From assembly GCA_044221315.1 (NCBI GenBank), contig JBGAPK010000008.1, forward strand, positions 1-64,000: a stretch of 64,000 nt of DNA, in the 5' to 3' direction. This stretch comes from JAFEBO01 sp044221315 (GTDB taxonomy: Bacteria; Planctomycetota; Phycisphaerae; Phycisphaerales; UBA1924). The translations under genes and the position numbers were made by a program. Every line of letters begins with the position of its first letter. Positions within the stretch are counted from its first letter, which is position 1. Shown in pieces: positions 1-9,399 of this stretch. The notes under the pieces were generated by a model that did not search any database, was not told where the DNA came from, and was given only the letters and a program-made list of their open reading frames with translations.

Positions 1-1
1 G

Positions 2-1009
2 AGGAGTGGGGGTGGGGGTGGGGTTGCCAGTGGTGGGGGGGTTCGATCCTCGTTGCCTGCCGTCCGGGCGCCGGGAGTTGACGAAAGCAAGATCGCCGAT
101 CTTACTGATTCCGACTCCTCCCAATCCGGACTGCGGCACATCCCCGTCGGCGATGTCGTTGCCAGCCCCTTCCAGGCCCGCCGCGTCTTTGAAGAGGAGC
201 CGCTGAAGGCCCTCGCCGATTCGATCAAGAAAGCCGGCGTCATGCAGCCGGTGATTGTCCGGCCGCGGACACATTCGAAAGACGCTCTCCCTTCCCCCAA
301 CCCCTTCCCTCAGGGAAGGGGCTTCGGAGCGCACGGCGCTGAGAAGTTCGAACTCGTCGCCGGCGAGCGGCGCTGGCGTGCGGCCAAGTTCGCCGGGCTC
401 ACGCACCTGCCCGCGATCGTCCGCACGCTCAGCGATGAAGAGGCCGTCGAGTGGGGCCTGATGGAAAACATCCAGCGCACCGACCTCAACGCGATGGACC
501 GCGCGCACGCCCTCAAGACCATGTCCGACCGCTTCGGCCTCTCGCAGGTCGAGGTCGCTTCGAAGCTCGGCATGGACCGGGCTTCTGTTTCAAACCTGGT
601 GCGCCTCCTCGAGCTCGAGCCGGAAGTGGGGGAGTTGATCGCCGCGGGAGGTTTGGATGCGTCGCACGGCAAAGCCCTGCTCGCGATGAAGCCCGGAGTC
701 GATCGCATTTCTCTCGCGCGCGAGGCGGCACGCAACGAGTGGTCGGTCTCGAAGATCACTTCGGCGGTGAAGCGAATCGCGAGCGGCGCCGAGAGCGGCG
801 GGGGGCCAGTTGCGGGAGATGATCCGCGCGACGCGAGCGCGGCAGGCCGCCGCGCCGTGATCGTCGATCTCGAGCGCCGCCTCGGTCAGCAGTTAGGAAC
901 GAAGGTCTTCATCAAAGCAAACTCGAGCGGCGAAAAGGGAAAGATTGTGATCGAGTACTACGGCCTCGATCACTTCGACGGCCTGGTGACGCGGATGGGA
1001 GTGAAGTAA
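2..1009 (+). CDS. parB: ParB-family chromosome partition protein, 5' end outside window
   Basis: ParB clamps bind parS near the origin, spread along DNA in a CTP-dependent way and are segregated by ParA. Counting from a possible TTG at 53, the N-terminal domain carries GERRWR (about residues 104-109) and ENIQRTDLN (138-146), followed by a helix-turn-helix (about 161-184) and a C-terminal dimerisation region. The frame is open back to base 2 through a Gly-rich linker, so the true start and the usual ParA-contact peptide probably lie upstream. Oddity: about 25 residues (72-97) between the VIVRP strand and the FELVAGERRW strand are coded by a palindromic repeat that is dispersed through the window. 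The family normally has a short turn there. Family assignment is firm; the start is not. Confidence 0.93.
   Translation, partial: RSGGGGGVASGGGVRSSLPAVRAPGVDESKIADLTDSDSSQSGLRHIPVGDVVASPFQARRVFEEEPLKALADSIKKAGVMQPVIVRPRTHSKDALPSPNPFPQGRGFGAHGAEKFELVAGERRWRAAKFAGLTHLPAIVRTLSDEEAVEWGLMENIQRTDLNAMDRAHALKTMSDRFGLSQVEVASKLGMDRASVSNLVRLLELEPEVGELIAAGGLDASHGKALLAMKPGVDRISLAREAARNEWSVSKITSAVKRIASGAESGGGPVAGDDPRDASAAGRRAVIVDLERRLGQQLGTKVFIKANSSGEKGKIVIEYYGLDHFDGLVTRMGVK
285..330 (+). repeat. Family A palindromic element, copy 1 (inside parB)
   Basis: C-rich arm, then the palindrome CCCTTCCCTCAGGGAAGGG, then GGCTTCGGAGC. It is read in frame as SPNPFPQGRGF within ParB. It matches ten other copies in the window. 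Confidence 0.85.
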
Positions 1010-1077
1010 ATCACGGTGGCTTGCAGCGGTTCTTGAATAAGTTGGTCGCGCAGGAGCGTGACGGGTGGAGAGGTGGC

Positions 1078-1713
1078 ATGACTACTCCGCGCGTTGTGGT
1101 TGGCGTGGATGTAGGTGGACCATCAAAGGGATTTCATGCTGTCGCGCTTCGGGACGGCGCCTACCTGGATCAGATTGCCTCGAGGCGGGCGGTCGAGATT
1201 GCGGAGTGGTGCCGCGGGGTTGGCGCGAGCTGCGTTGGGGTTGATTCTCCCTGTCGATGGAGCGTGACGGGACGGGCGCGACGGGCGGAGCGCGACCTGA
1301 TGGCGGAACGAATCTGGTGTTTCTCAACGCCGACGATTGCTGCGGCGAAGGCTCATCCGAAGGGCAACTTTCTCTGGATGCTGAACGGCGCCGAGTTGTT
1401 CGGGCTGCTCCAAACGAGTTACAGTTTGTTTTCCGGTGAATGGGAGGAGCGGGCGCTCTGCTTTGAGACTTTTCCACAGGCGGTTGCCTGTGCGCTTGCG
1501 GGGCAGGTTGTGCCTGCGAAAAAAAAGGGGGCGGTACGGCGAGGACTGCTTGAGCGTGCCGGACTCGATTGTGCAAGGTGCACCAGCATTGACAAGGTTG
1601 ACGCGGCGATGTGCGCGATCGCGGCACACTCGCTGGCTGTGAAGCGATTCAAAGCCTACGGGGACGCGGCGGAAGGTTTCATTGTGGTGCCAAAGACACC
1701 GTTCGATTGGTGA
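1078..1713 (+). CDS. DUF429 family protein (predicted RNase H-like fold)
   Basis: This 211-residue protein begins with a GVDVGG strand-turn (residues 9-14) and has a GVDSPCRW segment, both typical of DUF429 proteins, which are predicted to adopt an RNase H-like fold. Further conserved-looking pieces are an ETFPQA segment and KVDAAMCA near the C terminus. The ATG at 1078 follows a GGAGAGG ribosome site. A longer version from 1021 is less likely because it would add a poorly conserved stretch. The substrate is unknown. It sits 68 bases after parB on the same strand but need not be functionally linked. Confidence 0.72.
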   Translation: MTTPRVVVGVDVGGPSKGFHAVALRDGAYLDQIASRRAVEIAEWCRGVGASCVGVDSPCRWSVTGRARRAERDLMAERIWCFSTPTIAAAKAHPKGNFLWMLNGAELFGLLQTSYSLFSGEWEERALCFETFPQAVACALAGQVVPAKKKGAVRRGLLERAGLDCARCTSIDKVDAAMCAIAAHSLAVKRFKAYGDAAEGFIVVPKTPFDW

Positions 1714-1731
1714 GCGCAACGGGTTCACCTC

Positions 1732-1766
1732 CAAAAACAAACCCGCCCTTGCGGGGCAAGGGCGGG
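1732..1766 (-). terminator. Rho-independent terminator, probably bidirectional
   Basis: Stem CCCGCCCTT / AAGGGCGGG with a 7-base loop. On the minus strand it is followed by a T-rich tract (TTTGTTTTT). It lies between the convergent DUF429 gene and the lipoprotein gene. Confidence 0.75.
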
Positions 1767-1793
1767 AGGAAAATCGTTGCGATCGCTGGTGAA

Positions 1794-2066
1794 TCAGCGG
1801 GTGATCGGGTACGGGCTCAGGCGGCTGGGGCGATCGACCTGCCAGAGGCGGCGCCAGTCGTCGGAGGCCTTGCGCCAGTCGTCGTTGGCGGTGACGTAGA
1901 ACTGGTTGTCATCGTCCACGTAGCGGAGGGCTGAACCCTCGAGCCCCGGTTCCGGGTTGTTGCGAATCTGGCTGAGCGACTCGCCCTTGCTGACGTTGGA
2001 GGTGTAGCAGCCGCCGAGAAAGAGGAGGCTGGAGCCGGCGAGAACGAATTGGATGGCGCGCTTCAT
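1794..2066 (-). CDS. Small putative lipoprotein
   Basis: This is a 90-residue protein starting MKRAIQFVLAGSS. A hydrophobic stretch ends in a lipobox-like FLGGC (Cys21), so it is likely lipidated and membrane-anchored. The mature part is hydrophilic, with repeated DDW-R-L/A-S pairs (DDWRKASDDWRRLW), and has no recognised domain. The ATG at 2066 has a GGAG ribosome site about 8 bases upstream. A longer frame to 2186 lacks a signal peptide at its start. Function unknown. Confidence 0.68.
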   Translation of the reverse strand: MKRAIQFVLAGSSLLFLGGCYTSNVSKGESLSQIRNNPEPGLEGSALRYVDDDNQFYVTANDDWRKASDDWRRLWQVDRPSRLSPYPITR

Positions 2067-2153
2067 GTTGGAACTCCAAAGGACCCCGAGGGCTACGAGT
2101 GTATCGGCTGTACGGGCGGGGGGAAGGGCTCGGTTTCGGGGAAGACGGGGAAA

Positions 2154-2189
2154 GAGCGGCAGAGCAGCAGATTCGCAGAGCGGCAAAGG
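2154..2189 (+). repeat. Family B short-period repeat, copy 1
   Basis: AGAGCGGCAGAGCAGCAG followed by ATTCGCAGAGCGGCAAAG. This is a degenerate track of about 9-base units, seen in intergenic DNA at a dozen places in the window. Confidence 0.7.
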
Positions 2190-2405
2190 AGAACCGAAAA
2201 GGCCCTTGCCGGACGAGGTCGGCCGCCCTGCCCGTGTCTAGCCAATTTCGGTTGAAAACTGCGCGGATCGGCGCTCGGCCAATTCCTCCTTCGGGGAGGG
2301 GGGTACATGCATAAGGGTCGGTATAAACGGAACTTGGAGTGCGATAAATGGTGGGGGGAGGGCTGGGTTTGTTGCCGGTCGGGCGGGTGCGGGCGATAGT
2401 GGGGT

Positions 2406-2633
2406 ATGGACGTTTCAGGCACAGATTTGGCGGGATTGATGGGTTTGAGCGGCGGGCTCCAGGCGGCCAAGTTTGGGTATGCCGTTGCCGCCAAGGTGCT
2501 GGACGTGGCTCGGGATGAGGGGGATTCTGCGATCGGCCTTTTGCAGGCAGCAACCAAGGCGGCAGAGGCTGGAAATAAGGCGATGACGGACGGGCTGGAG
2601 GGTGCTTTGAGGGCCCTTGATGTGTATGCGTGA
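2406..2633 (+). CDS. YjfB-like putative motility protein
   Basis: This 75-residue protein resembles the small YjfB/putative motility family: a short N-terminal MDVSGTDLAGL segment, then a long amphipathic helix with A-K-V-L-D-V-A and LLQAA (residues 25-50) where family members have KKALD...LLQ. It has no signal peptide or membrane segment. The family name rests on gene neighbourhood in other bacteria and its biochemical role is not known. A terminator follows, so it looks like a single-gene unit. The call is by pattern only. Confidence 0.55.
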   Translation: MDVSGTDLAGLMGLSGGLQAAKFGYAVAAKVLDVARDEGDSAIGLLQAATKAAEAGNKAMTDGLEGALRALDVYA

Positions 2634-2660
2634 CTGGATTTGAGTTGGGGGATGGAGTTT

Positions 2661-2695
2661 GAGCCCTGCCGAGATGGCAGGGCTCGGTCGTTTTT
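2661..2695 (+). terminator. Rho-independent terminator after the YjfB-like gene
   Basis: Stem GAGCCCTGCC / GGCAGGGCTC with loop GAGAT, followed by GGTCG and TTTTT. Confidence 0.8.
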
Positions 2696-2717
2696 GGGGG
2701 CTTGGCGGACAATTGCA

Positions 2718-2771
2718 AACCCACCCCCAACCCCCTCCCTCCCCCCACTCACAGGAAGGGGGCTTCAGAAG
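2718..2771 (+). repeat. Family A palindromic element, copy 2 (degenerate)
   Basis: AACCCACCCCCAACCCCCTCC, an altered centre (CCCCACTCACAGG), then AAGGGGGCTTCAG. It lies just upstream of clpB. The central palindrome is imperfect. Confidence 0.65.
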
Positions 2772-2832
2772 TGGCGCGCGGGTTGCAATGGGTCTCTGTT
2801 GCCTTGGCGAATAGGCTGGGGCGGAGACTGCC

Positions 2833-5580
<2,748 letters not shown>

Positions 5581-5582
5581 AA

Positions 5583-5639
5583 GAACGGCAGAGCAGCAGA
5601 GAAAGCCGCGAAGCGGCAAGTCGGCAATGGCGGCAAAGG
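5583..5639 (+). repeat. Family B short-period repeat, copy 2
   Basis: It starts two bases after the clpB stop: GAACGGCAGAGCAGCAGAG, then CGAAGCGGCAAGTCGGCAA. It fills most of the gap to the racemase gene. Confidence 0.7.
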
Positions 5640-5667
5640 GGAGCGCGCAAGGACGATTGAGGTGCGC

Positions 5668-6396
5668 ATGAAGACGATCGGGATTGTCGCTCATAGTGCG
5701 GAGGGTGCCGCGCTTTGTTTTTTGACGGCTTGCCGCGAGGGAGGCGAGCGGCTGGGGGCGTACATGCACCCGGACATTGTAATGAGCGCGGTGCCGATGG
5801 CGTTGTCGATGCCGGGGTGGGAATCGGGGGACCACGAGAGCGTGGGACGGTTCCTGGCCAAGGGGATTCGGCTGGTGGCGGATGCGGGCGCGGACTTCTA
5901 TGTCTGCCCCGACAACACGGCGCACATTGTGCTGGAGAAGATCGCTTCGACCACGCCGATCCCGGGGTTGCACATTGCCGAGGTTGTGTGTCAGGAGATC
6001 GCGGCGAAGGGGTGGACGAGGGTGGGGCTGCTGGGGACGAAGTGGACGATGACCGGGCCGGTGTACGCGAACGCGCTTGCGGCACATGGGATGGAGCGGC
6101 TCATTCCGGACGAGGCGGTGCGGATGGAGTTGAATGCGGCGATCTTTGAGGAGTTGTGCCGCGGGGACTTTCGGGAGGCGACGACGCGGAAGTTTCTGGA
6201 TGCGATTGAGGGGCTCAAGGCGCGCGGGGCAGAGTGTGTAATTCTGGGATGCACGGAAATTCCGCTGATTGTGAACGCGGGAAACTCGTCATTGCCGGTG
6301 CTGGATTCGACGCGGCTGCTGGCGGCTGCCGCGGTGCGGGTGGCGATGGATGAGCAGCCGATTGAGAAGGGCGGGGGGTGGCTTAGGGATCGGTGA
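5668..6396 (+). CDS. Aspartate/glutamate racemase family protein
   Basis: PLP-independent racemases of this family invert Asp or Glu using two cysteines. Both are present: YVCPDNTAH (Cys80) and VILGCTEIPL (Cys195), in the usual positions for a two-domain fold of about 240 residues (242 here). The N terminus reads MKTIGIVAHSAEG instead of the more common IGGMG-like loop, so substrate choice is uncertain. Aspartate racemase is the closer guess. The start at 5668 is preferred over the GTG two codons earlier because GAGG lies about 6 bases upstream. It may be co-transcribed with clpB, but the repeat-filled gap argues for nothing more than proximity. Confidence 0.82.
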   Translation: MKTIGIVAHSAEGAALCFLTACREGGERLGAYMHPDIVMSAVPMALSMPGWESGDHESVGRFLAKGIRLVADAGADFYVCPDNTAHIVLEKIASTTPIPGLHIAEVVCQEIAAKGWTRVGLLGTKWTMTGPVYANALAAHGMERLIPDEAVRMELNAAIFEELCRGDFREATTRKFLDAIEGLKARGAECVILGCTEIPLIVNAGNSSLPVLDSTRLLAAAAVRVAMDEQPIEKGGGWLRDR

Positions 6397-6423
6397 TGCA
6401 GTTCGTGCGCGGACGCTGCGGGC

Positions 6424-6660
6424 GAAGAACCCCCTCCGGCCGCTAGCGCGGCCACCTCCCCCGCTGGCAGCGGGGGAGGAGAAATGCAAAGGCGTTGCGG
6501 TGTTTGTTGGCGGTTGGATGCGTTGAGTTTGTTGCGTGTACGAAGACCCCCTCCGGCCGTTATCGCGGTCATCTCCCCCGGTGAGCGGCGGGGGAGGAGA
6601 AATGCAAAGGGCGTTGCGGTGTTTGTTGGTCTTTCGATGCGTTGAGCGTGCTGCACGCAT
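6424..6660 (+). repeat. Family C tandem duplication, about 118-base unit, two copies
   Basis: Each unit begins GAAGA-CCCCCTCCGGCC, passes through a GGCC- or GGTC-centred hairpin and CCTCCCCC...GGGGGAGGAGAAA, and then shares a unique tail (GCAAAG-GCGTTGCGGTGTTTG and GATGCGTTGAG). The units start at 6424 and 6542. A third begins at 6661 (GAAGACCTCC) and fades. A solitary relative is at 16795. Confidence 0.85.
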
Positions 6661-6911
6661 GAAGACCTCCTTTGCCCGGTGACGCTGCCGGAGACACAGG
6701 CGTGGCGGCATCAACGCGGCGCCGTGAGGGGCGTGTACAAGTCGTGACTCGCGAATCCTCACCGGATGACGCGGCGCAGTTCGCCGCGGCGTGCTGAGAC
6801 CCAGTCGCTTCAGCGGTCGAGTTGTGCGCGAGGAAAGTTCCCTGTTGTGGCGGGGAGATTTGTCCGCGGCGTTGACTTGAGAGGATGCGGGGCTTCGATG
6901 GCTTGCATCGC

Positions 6912-6997
6912 GACCGGCGAGGGCCGGCGCGGCAGGGGCCCGATGTCGGGCCCTGGCTCCTTGAGGCTCCCGGTCGCTCCTGAGAGGCGACCGGGAG
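6912..6997 (+). promoter_or_regulatory. Cluster of stem-loops upstream of the PEP-CTERM-like gene
   Basis: Three successive inverted repeats: CCGGC/GCCGG, then GGCCCG/CGGGCC around 6934-6954, then an 11-base stem CTCCCGGTCGC / GCGACCGGGAG at 6967-6997. They end about 60 bases before the ATG. They may form a structured 5' leader, or the last may terminate upstream transcription (only TTT follows). Confidence 0.45.
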
Positions 6998-7058
6998 TTT
7001 GAAGAGGGGAAGGTTGGGGGGCGCGTCCGTGGGGGCGTGGACGGGGAAGGAGAAGACA

Positions 7059-8204
7059 ATGCGGAACCGTCTTGCGAAGCAGAGCGTGGGCGCGGTGCTG
7101 CTGGCGTGCGGTGCGTTGAGTGGCGTGGCGCGGGCCGATGCGGACGGGCACAAGGACGTGACGTGGCAGTTTGTCTCGGCGCGCGGCGGCGCGGGCATCG
7201 TGGGCAACTGGAGCGCGTACGCGCGCGCGGAGGCCGCGTGCCAGCACGGGCATGACGGGCCGCACGAGAACGCGCCGGGCGCGAACGGGCACGGGACGTG
7301 GGCGGCGATGACGGGGTTCACGGGGCCGTGGCTGACGGACAGCGCGACCGTGCCGCACGCGAACAGCACGGCGAACATTCGGATGTCGGCGGGTGCGGCG
7401 TTCGAGGAGCCGGGCGGTGTGGCGCCGCAGGGGTTCACTCGGTACAACGCGACGCTGACGAAGGACTGGAGCACGCAACTCAACTGGGGGGCGGATTTCA
7501 TCCCGACGCTCAGCCACGCGTGGGTGCACGGCGAAGCGAGCCTGAATGCGGGCTCGGCACTGCGGTACCAATTGACGGGCAATGTGGAGGGGGCGGCGAT
7601 CCGGCCGCGGGAGGGGCGCGGTGACGGCAAGGGCCTGCAGGTGGTGAAGACGAAGAACGGGCACACGGCGACGTGGCGCGATCCGATCTTCATCCAGTTG
7701 ACCAATGACCGCACCGGCGAGACGCTGAGCGAGGAGCTGTTCCACTACGACCTCAAGGCGGACTTTGCGGACGACTCGGCGGGGTGGACGATCGCGGGCG
7801 AGACGATGACGCTGCGAGCCGGTGGCGGCGAGACGGGGAACTGGCTGGGCAGCATCAGCATCACCGGCGCGGCGAACAGTTCCTGGCTGCTGAATCCGCT
7901 GGGAGAGTTCGGAGCTTCGCTGACCGGCGGGCTGTTTGCGGCGTCCGGCTACTGGGCGAATCTGTGGCAGGTGCAGACCGACGCGCAGGGGCGGGCGATC
8001 GCGGCGACGATCAACCTCGCGGACCTCAATTGGAACCTGCAGTACATGATCCCGGACAGCGTCATGAACGACACGGACTCGTACACGCGGGTGCTGAGCG
8101 TGGTCGAGGATTACGAAGAGCAGGGGGGCGATGTGATTCCGGCGCCGGCGTCGTTGGCGCTGCTGGGGCTTTGGTTTGCGGCATCGAGGAACAGGCGGCG
8201 GTGA
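7059..8204 (+). CDS. Secreted protein with PEP-CTERM-like C-terminal sorting tail
   Basis: This 381-residue protein has a Sec signal peptide (MRNRLAKQSVGAVLLACGAL, cleavage probably after ARA near residue 26). The C terminus has the three-part layout of a PEP-CTERM tag: a Pro-rich VIPAPAS motif, a short hydrophobic helix (LALLGLWFAA) and a basic end (SRNRRR). Such tags are cut by an exosortase, with the protein retained at or passed through the outer envelope. The middle is rich in Trp, Gly and His and has no recognised domain. The ATG at 7059 follows GGAAGGAG. No exosortase gene is in the window. Function beyond sorting is unknown. Confidence 0.7.
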   Translation: MRNRLAKQSVGAVLLACGALSGVARADADGHKDVTWQFVSARGGAGIVGNWSAYARAEAACQHGHDGPHENAPGANGHGTWAAMTGFTGPWLTDSATVPHANSTANIRMSAGAAFEEPGGVAPQGFTRYNATLTKDWSTQLNWGADFIPTLSHAWVHGEASLNAGSALRYQLTGNVEGAAIRPREGRGDGKGLQVVKTKNGHTATWRDPIFIQLTNDRTGETLSEELFHYDLKADFADDSAGWTIAGETMTLRAGGGETGNWLGSISITGAANSSWLLNPLGEFGASLTGGLFAASGYWANLWQVQTDAQGRAIAATINLADLNWNLQYMIPDSVMNDTDSYTRVLSVVEDYEEQGGDVIPAPASLALLGLWFAASRNRRR

Positions 8205-8422
8205 CAGGCGTTTGGTGGTGGCGCGATGCTCCCGGGTGTCGGAGTGGCATCCGGGGGATTTTGGGGTTGATTTGTGGAGGAAGTTCGCGCAGGGCGAGCG
8301 GGGATATTTCCCTGATTTCAGCGGGGAGGCCGACGACACGCTTGATCGGTCGGACGCTGCGGCATCAATGAACCGGTGCGCGGTGCTCTGCGCGCGAACA
8401 TGCGGACAAGAAGGAGGGTGTC

Positions 8423-9190
8423 GTGCGAAACTCCATGATGCTTGCGGGGTTTGTGGGGGTGTCGGGGGCGTGCGTGATGTCGGGCGCGCCGGCGGCGTGG
8501 AATCCGACGAGCGAGTTCAGCATCTCGAACGGGAATCCGAACGGCGTCTGGTCGTACGGGCAGAAGTCGCCGGGGCTGGAGGGGTTTGTCCTGATGCAGT
8601 ACCCGGTGATGGGTGTGCAGGGGCCGTTGTGGGGCGCGCGGGACTGGAGCGACCTCACGCCCTCGATCTGGCTCAACACGACGCCGAACGAATTTCAGGG
8701 GATTCCGTCGGGGGTTGTCTCGCTGCACCCCGGGCCGAGCGGCGAAGCGGCGACGATCCGGTTCACATCTCCGGTCGCGGAGGCGATGACGATCCGAGGG
8801 AAGTTCACGCCGGGAAACTCGGGGATCATGCTGGTGGGCGTGATGGTGAACGAGGTGCTGGAGTGGCACGCGGTGGATGCGGGGCCGTTCTGGCTGACGC
8901 GGACGCTGGCGGTTGGCGGCACGGTCGATTTCGTCGTGTACGGTGGGTATGGCAGCGGCGCGACGGGGTTGATCGCGGAGATTGGTGGGGCGTGCCCGGC
9001 GGATCTGAACGGGGATGGGCTGGTGGAAGATGCCGACTTTTCGATTTTCGTCGTGCAGTATGACGTCTTGGACTGCGCGGACGCGGCGATGCCGCTGGGG
9101 TGCCGCGCGGATCTGAATGGAGACTCCCTGGTGGATGATGCGGACTTTGTGATGTTTGTGAAGGCGTATGACGAATTGGTGTGTCCGTGA
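8423..9190 (+). CDS. Secreted protein with Cys-bracketed dockerin-like tail
   Basis: This 255-residue exported protein starts at a GTG with AAGGAGGG upstream. The signal peptide ends near residue 24. The middle (about 25-188) is a beta-rich, Gly/Trp-rich domain without a name. The last 65 residues hold two Ca-binding-like loops (DLNGDGLVEDADF and DLNGDSLVDDADF), each followed by a helix ending in a Cys (DVLDC and ELVC). Other Cys lie just before each loop, and the chain ends Cys-Pro. This tail resembles what NCBI calls a GC-type dockerin (from memory) and recurs in seven other proteins of the window. Confidence 0.78.
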   Translation: MRNSMMLAGFVGVSGACVMSGAPAAWNPTSEFSISNGNPNGVWSYGQKSPGLEGFVLMQYPVMGVQGPLWGARDWSDLTPSIWLNTTPNEFQGIPSGVVSLHPGPSGEAATIRFTSPVAEAMTIRGKFTPGNSGIMLVGVMVNEVLEWHAVDAGPFWLTRTLAVGGTVDFVVYGGYGSGATGLIAEIGGACPADLNGDGLVEDADFSIFVVQYDVLDCADAAMPLGCRADLNGDSLVDDADFVMFVKAYDELVCP

Positions 9191-9235
9191 AGAAAGCGGC
9201 AAACAAGGCAGCAAATCGGCAAAGCGGCAAATCGC
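9191..9235 (+). repeat. Family B short-period repeat, copy 3
   Basis: It begins at the base after the stop codon. Units AAAGCGGCAAA, CAAGGCAGCAAA, TCGGCAAAGCGGCAAATCG. Confidence 0.7.
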
Positions 9236-9399
9236 ACCGACGAATGTGCAGGGCGTGGAGTCAACGCCTCGGGTAGTTATTGCGACCTTTGATCGCTGCG
9301 CGATGGTTTGGATTTCGCTCTCGCGCGGGAACGAACGGTGTGGTATTCTGAGTGTTCGCGGGGCAGGTGGAACACATGCCCGATGGGTGAGGACAATCA

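Larger units (their letters stand above)
6397..7058 (+). other. 662-base spacer rich in repeats and stem-loops
   Basis: No convincing gene was seen. It holds two tandem copies of a roughly 118-base unit (Family C) plus the start of a third, then unremarkable sequence, then a cluster of stem-loops just upstream of the PEP-CTERM-like gene. Confidence 0.7.
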
